Shown here in pieces: positions 6,203 through 7,181 of a stretch of DNA of 7,181 nt. Each line of letters begins with the position of its first letter. The stretch's first letter is position 1. The stretch lies in NCBI GenBank assembly GCA_028871195.1, contig JAGWNT010000133.1, positions 1 through 7,181 of the forward strand, in the 5' to 3' direction. Made by a program: the position numbers and the translations under genes. This DNA comes from REEB85 sp018971455. GTDB lineage: Bacteria; Pseudomonadota; Alphaproteobacteria; Acetobacterales; Acetobacteraceae. The notes below the pieces were generated by a model that was given only the letters and a program-made list of their open reading frames with translations, ran no database searches and was not told the DNA's origin.

Positions 6203-6210
6203 ACGTTGCT

Positions 6211-7181
6211 CTACCGCGCGGCCAGCGCATCGCCCGGGCGGCGCGGCAGCAGCACGAAATCGTGGCCCTGCTGGTGCATGCGCCCGGCCGCCTCCTCGGC
6301 GGCCGGGCCCCAGCCGAAGAAGATGTCAGCGCGCACCGGGCCGCGGATGGCCCCGCCGAGATCCTGGGCGACGGCCAGCCGCCGCAGGGGCGCGCCCGTC
6401 GGATCGGTGGTGTCCACCCAGACCGGCGCGCCGAGCGGCACGAAGCTCTTGTCCACCGCCAGCGAGCGCCGCGGCGAGAGGGGCGCGCCGAGCGCGCTGG
6501 GCGGGCCTTCATCGGCCGGCACGCCGCGCAGCTCCCGGAAGAAGACGTAGGACGGGTTCTGCTCCATCAGCCCCTGCGCCTCGGAGGGGTGGGCGACCAG
6601 CCAGGCCCGGATCGACTGCATCGAAACCTGGTCCAGCGTCATCTGGCCGCGATCGACCAGCACGCGGCCGATCGGCACGTAGGTGCGGCCGTTCTGGCCG
6701 TCATAGCTGACCCGCACGACCTGCCCGTCGGGCAGGCGGATGCGGGCGGCGCCCTGGATGTGCAGGAAGAACGCGTCGATCGGGTCGGCCAGCCAGAAGA
6801 GTTCCAGGTGCCTGCCGCGCAGGGCGCCGGCATCGATCTGCGCCCGGGTGAAATAGGGCCGGTGCCCGGGGCCGGCGGGCAGGCCGGGGGGGCGGCGGTA
6901 GATCGGGTAGCGGTAGATGCCGCCCGGCTGGCGGGCGCCGGCCACCTCCGGTTCGTAATAGCCGGTGAACAGCCCCGCGGCGCTGCCGTCGGCGGAGATG
7001 CCGTAGGGCTGGAACGCGGTCTCGAAGAAATGTCGGGCGGCCGCCTCGTCGCCCGGTGGCACCGCGTGGGCCGCCGCGCACACCGCCTGCCAGTCGCGCG
7101 CCGCGCCGCCGCGCTGGGCGGCCTCGGCGAAGCCGCCCAGCGCGGCACCGCGCGCCATCGCATCGCAGCCGGCGAGGAAGG
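6211..7181 (-). CDS. mltA: Membrane-bound lytic murein transglycosylase A (5' end cut by window)
   Basis: Peptidoglycan-cleaving lytic transglycosylase that cuts the MurNAc-GlcNAc glycosidic bond and forms 1,6-anhydro ends; family members act in the periplasm, often as outer-membrane lipoproteins. About 323 residues are visible. The MltA domain shows GLFTGYYEPE, FFLHIQGAARIRLPDG, YDGQNGRTYVPIGR and NPSYVFFREL. The C-terminal 3D domain shows SLAVDKSFVPLGAPVW and VAQDLGGAIRGPVRADIFFG; the Asp coded at 6363-6361 corresponds to the family's catalytic aspartate (Asp308 in E. coli). The frame stays open to the window edge past the first Met at 7158, and the upstream FLAGCDA continues the family's N-terminal helix, so the true start and the signal or lipoprotein peptide lie outside. 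The visible part is somewhat shorter than the roughly 365-aa E. coli protein, consistent with a few tens of missing residues. It is convergent with the S10 peptidase gene, 58 bp apart, so there is no operon link on that side. Confidence 0.95.
   Translation of the reverse strand, partial: FLAGCDAMARGAALGGFAEAAQRGGAARDWQAVCAAAHAVPPGDEAAARHFFETAFQPYGISADGSAAGLFTGYYEPEVAGARQPGGIYRYPIYRRPPGLPAGPGHRPYFTRAQIDAGALRGRHLELFWLADPIDAFFLHIQGAARIRLPDGQVVRVSYDGQNGRTYVPIGRVLVDRGQMTLDQVSMQSIRAWLVAHPSEAQGLMEQNPSYVFFRELRGVPADEGPPSALGAPLSPRRSLAVDKSFVPLGAPVWVDTTDPTGAPLRRLAVAQDLGGAIRGPVRADIFFGWGPAAEEAAGRMHQQGHDFVLLPRRPGDALAAR

Noticed and set aside
7156..7158. ATG at 7158 as the true start of mltA
   Set aside because: The frame stays open upstream to the window edge with family-like sequence (FLAGCDA), and a start here would leave no signal or lipoprotein peptide.

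Overview
The window is very GC-rich, densely coding bacterial chromosome. It holds six genes and five short intergenic gaps (the longest is 138 bp). I saw no RNA gene, insertion sequence, CRISPR array or phage gene. Base composition, gene content and protein style (an ScfR/RamB regulator beside isocitrate lyase, an M16 peptidase with an HFLEHM motif, an MltA with a 3D domain) point to an alphaproteobacterium, perhaps of the Rhodospirillales/Acetobacteraceae type. The class is a fair inference; the order is a guess.

Layout from left to right. (1) Minus strand 1-1337: a RamB/ScfR-type short-chain acyl-CoA-responsive regulator, with its 3' end cut by the window. (2) A 138-bp divergent control region, 1338-1475. 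(3) Plus strand 1476-2861: aceA, isocitrate lyase, with an unusual His/Asp-rich tail. (4) A 12-bp perfect hairpin at 2887-2916 between convergent genes. (5) Minus strand 2917-3234: a 105-residue predicted secreted protein of unknown function. (6) Minus strand 3367-4632: an M16 (processing-peptidase-like) zinc protease. (7) An 80-bp divergent gap, then plus strand 4713-6152: an S10 serine carboxypeptidase without a signal peptide. (8) A hairpin at 6177-6202 between convergent genes, then minus strand 6211-7181: MltA, a lytic murein transglycosylase, with its N-terminus beyond the window.

The clearest functional unit is the regulator/aceA pair. RamB-type proteins in actinobacteria, and reportedly in Paracoccus, control glyoxylate-cycle genes. 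The divergent arrangement here suggests local control of the glyoxylate bypass during growth on acetate or other C2 sources. The right half carries three unrelated-looking hydrolytic or envelope functions (M16 peptidase, S10 peptidase, MltA). I see no evidence that these form one pathway. Nothing here looks like a wholly new system. The items most worth following up are the architecture of the divergent control region, the tail of AceA, the apparently cytoplasmic S10 peptidase and the small secreted protein.
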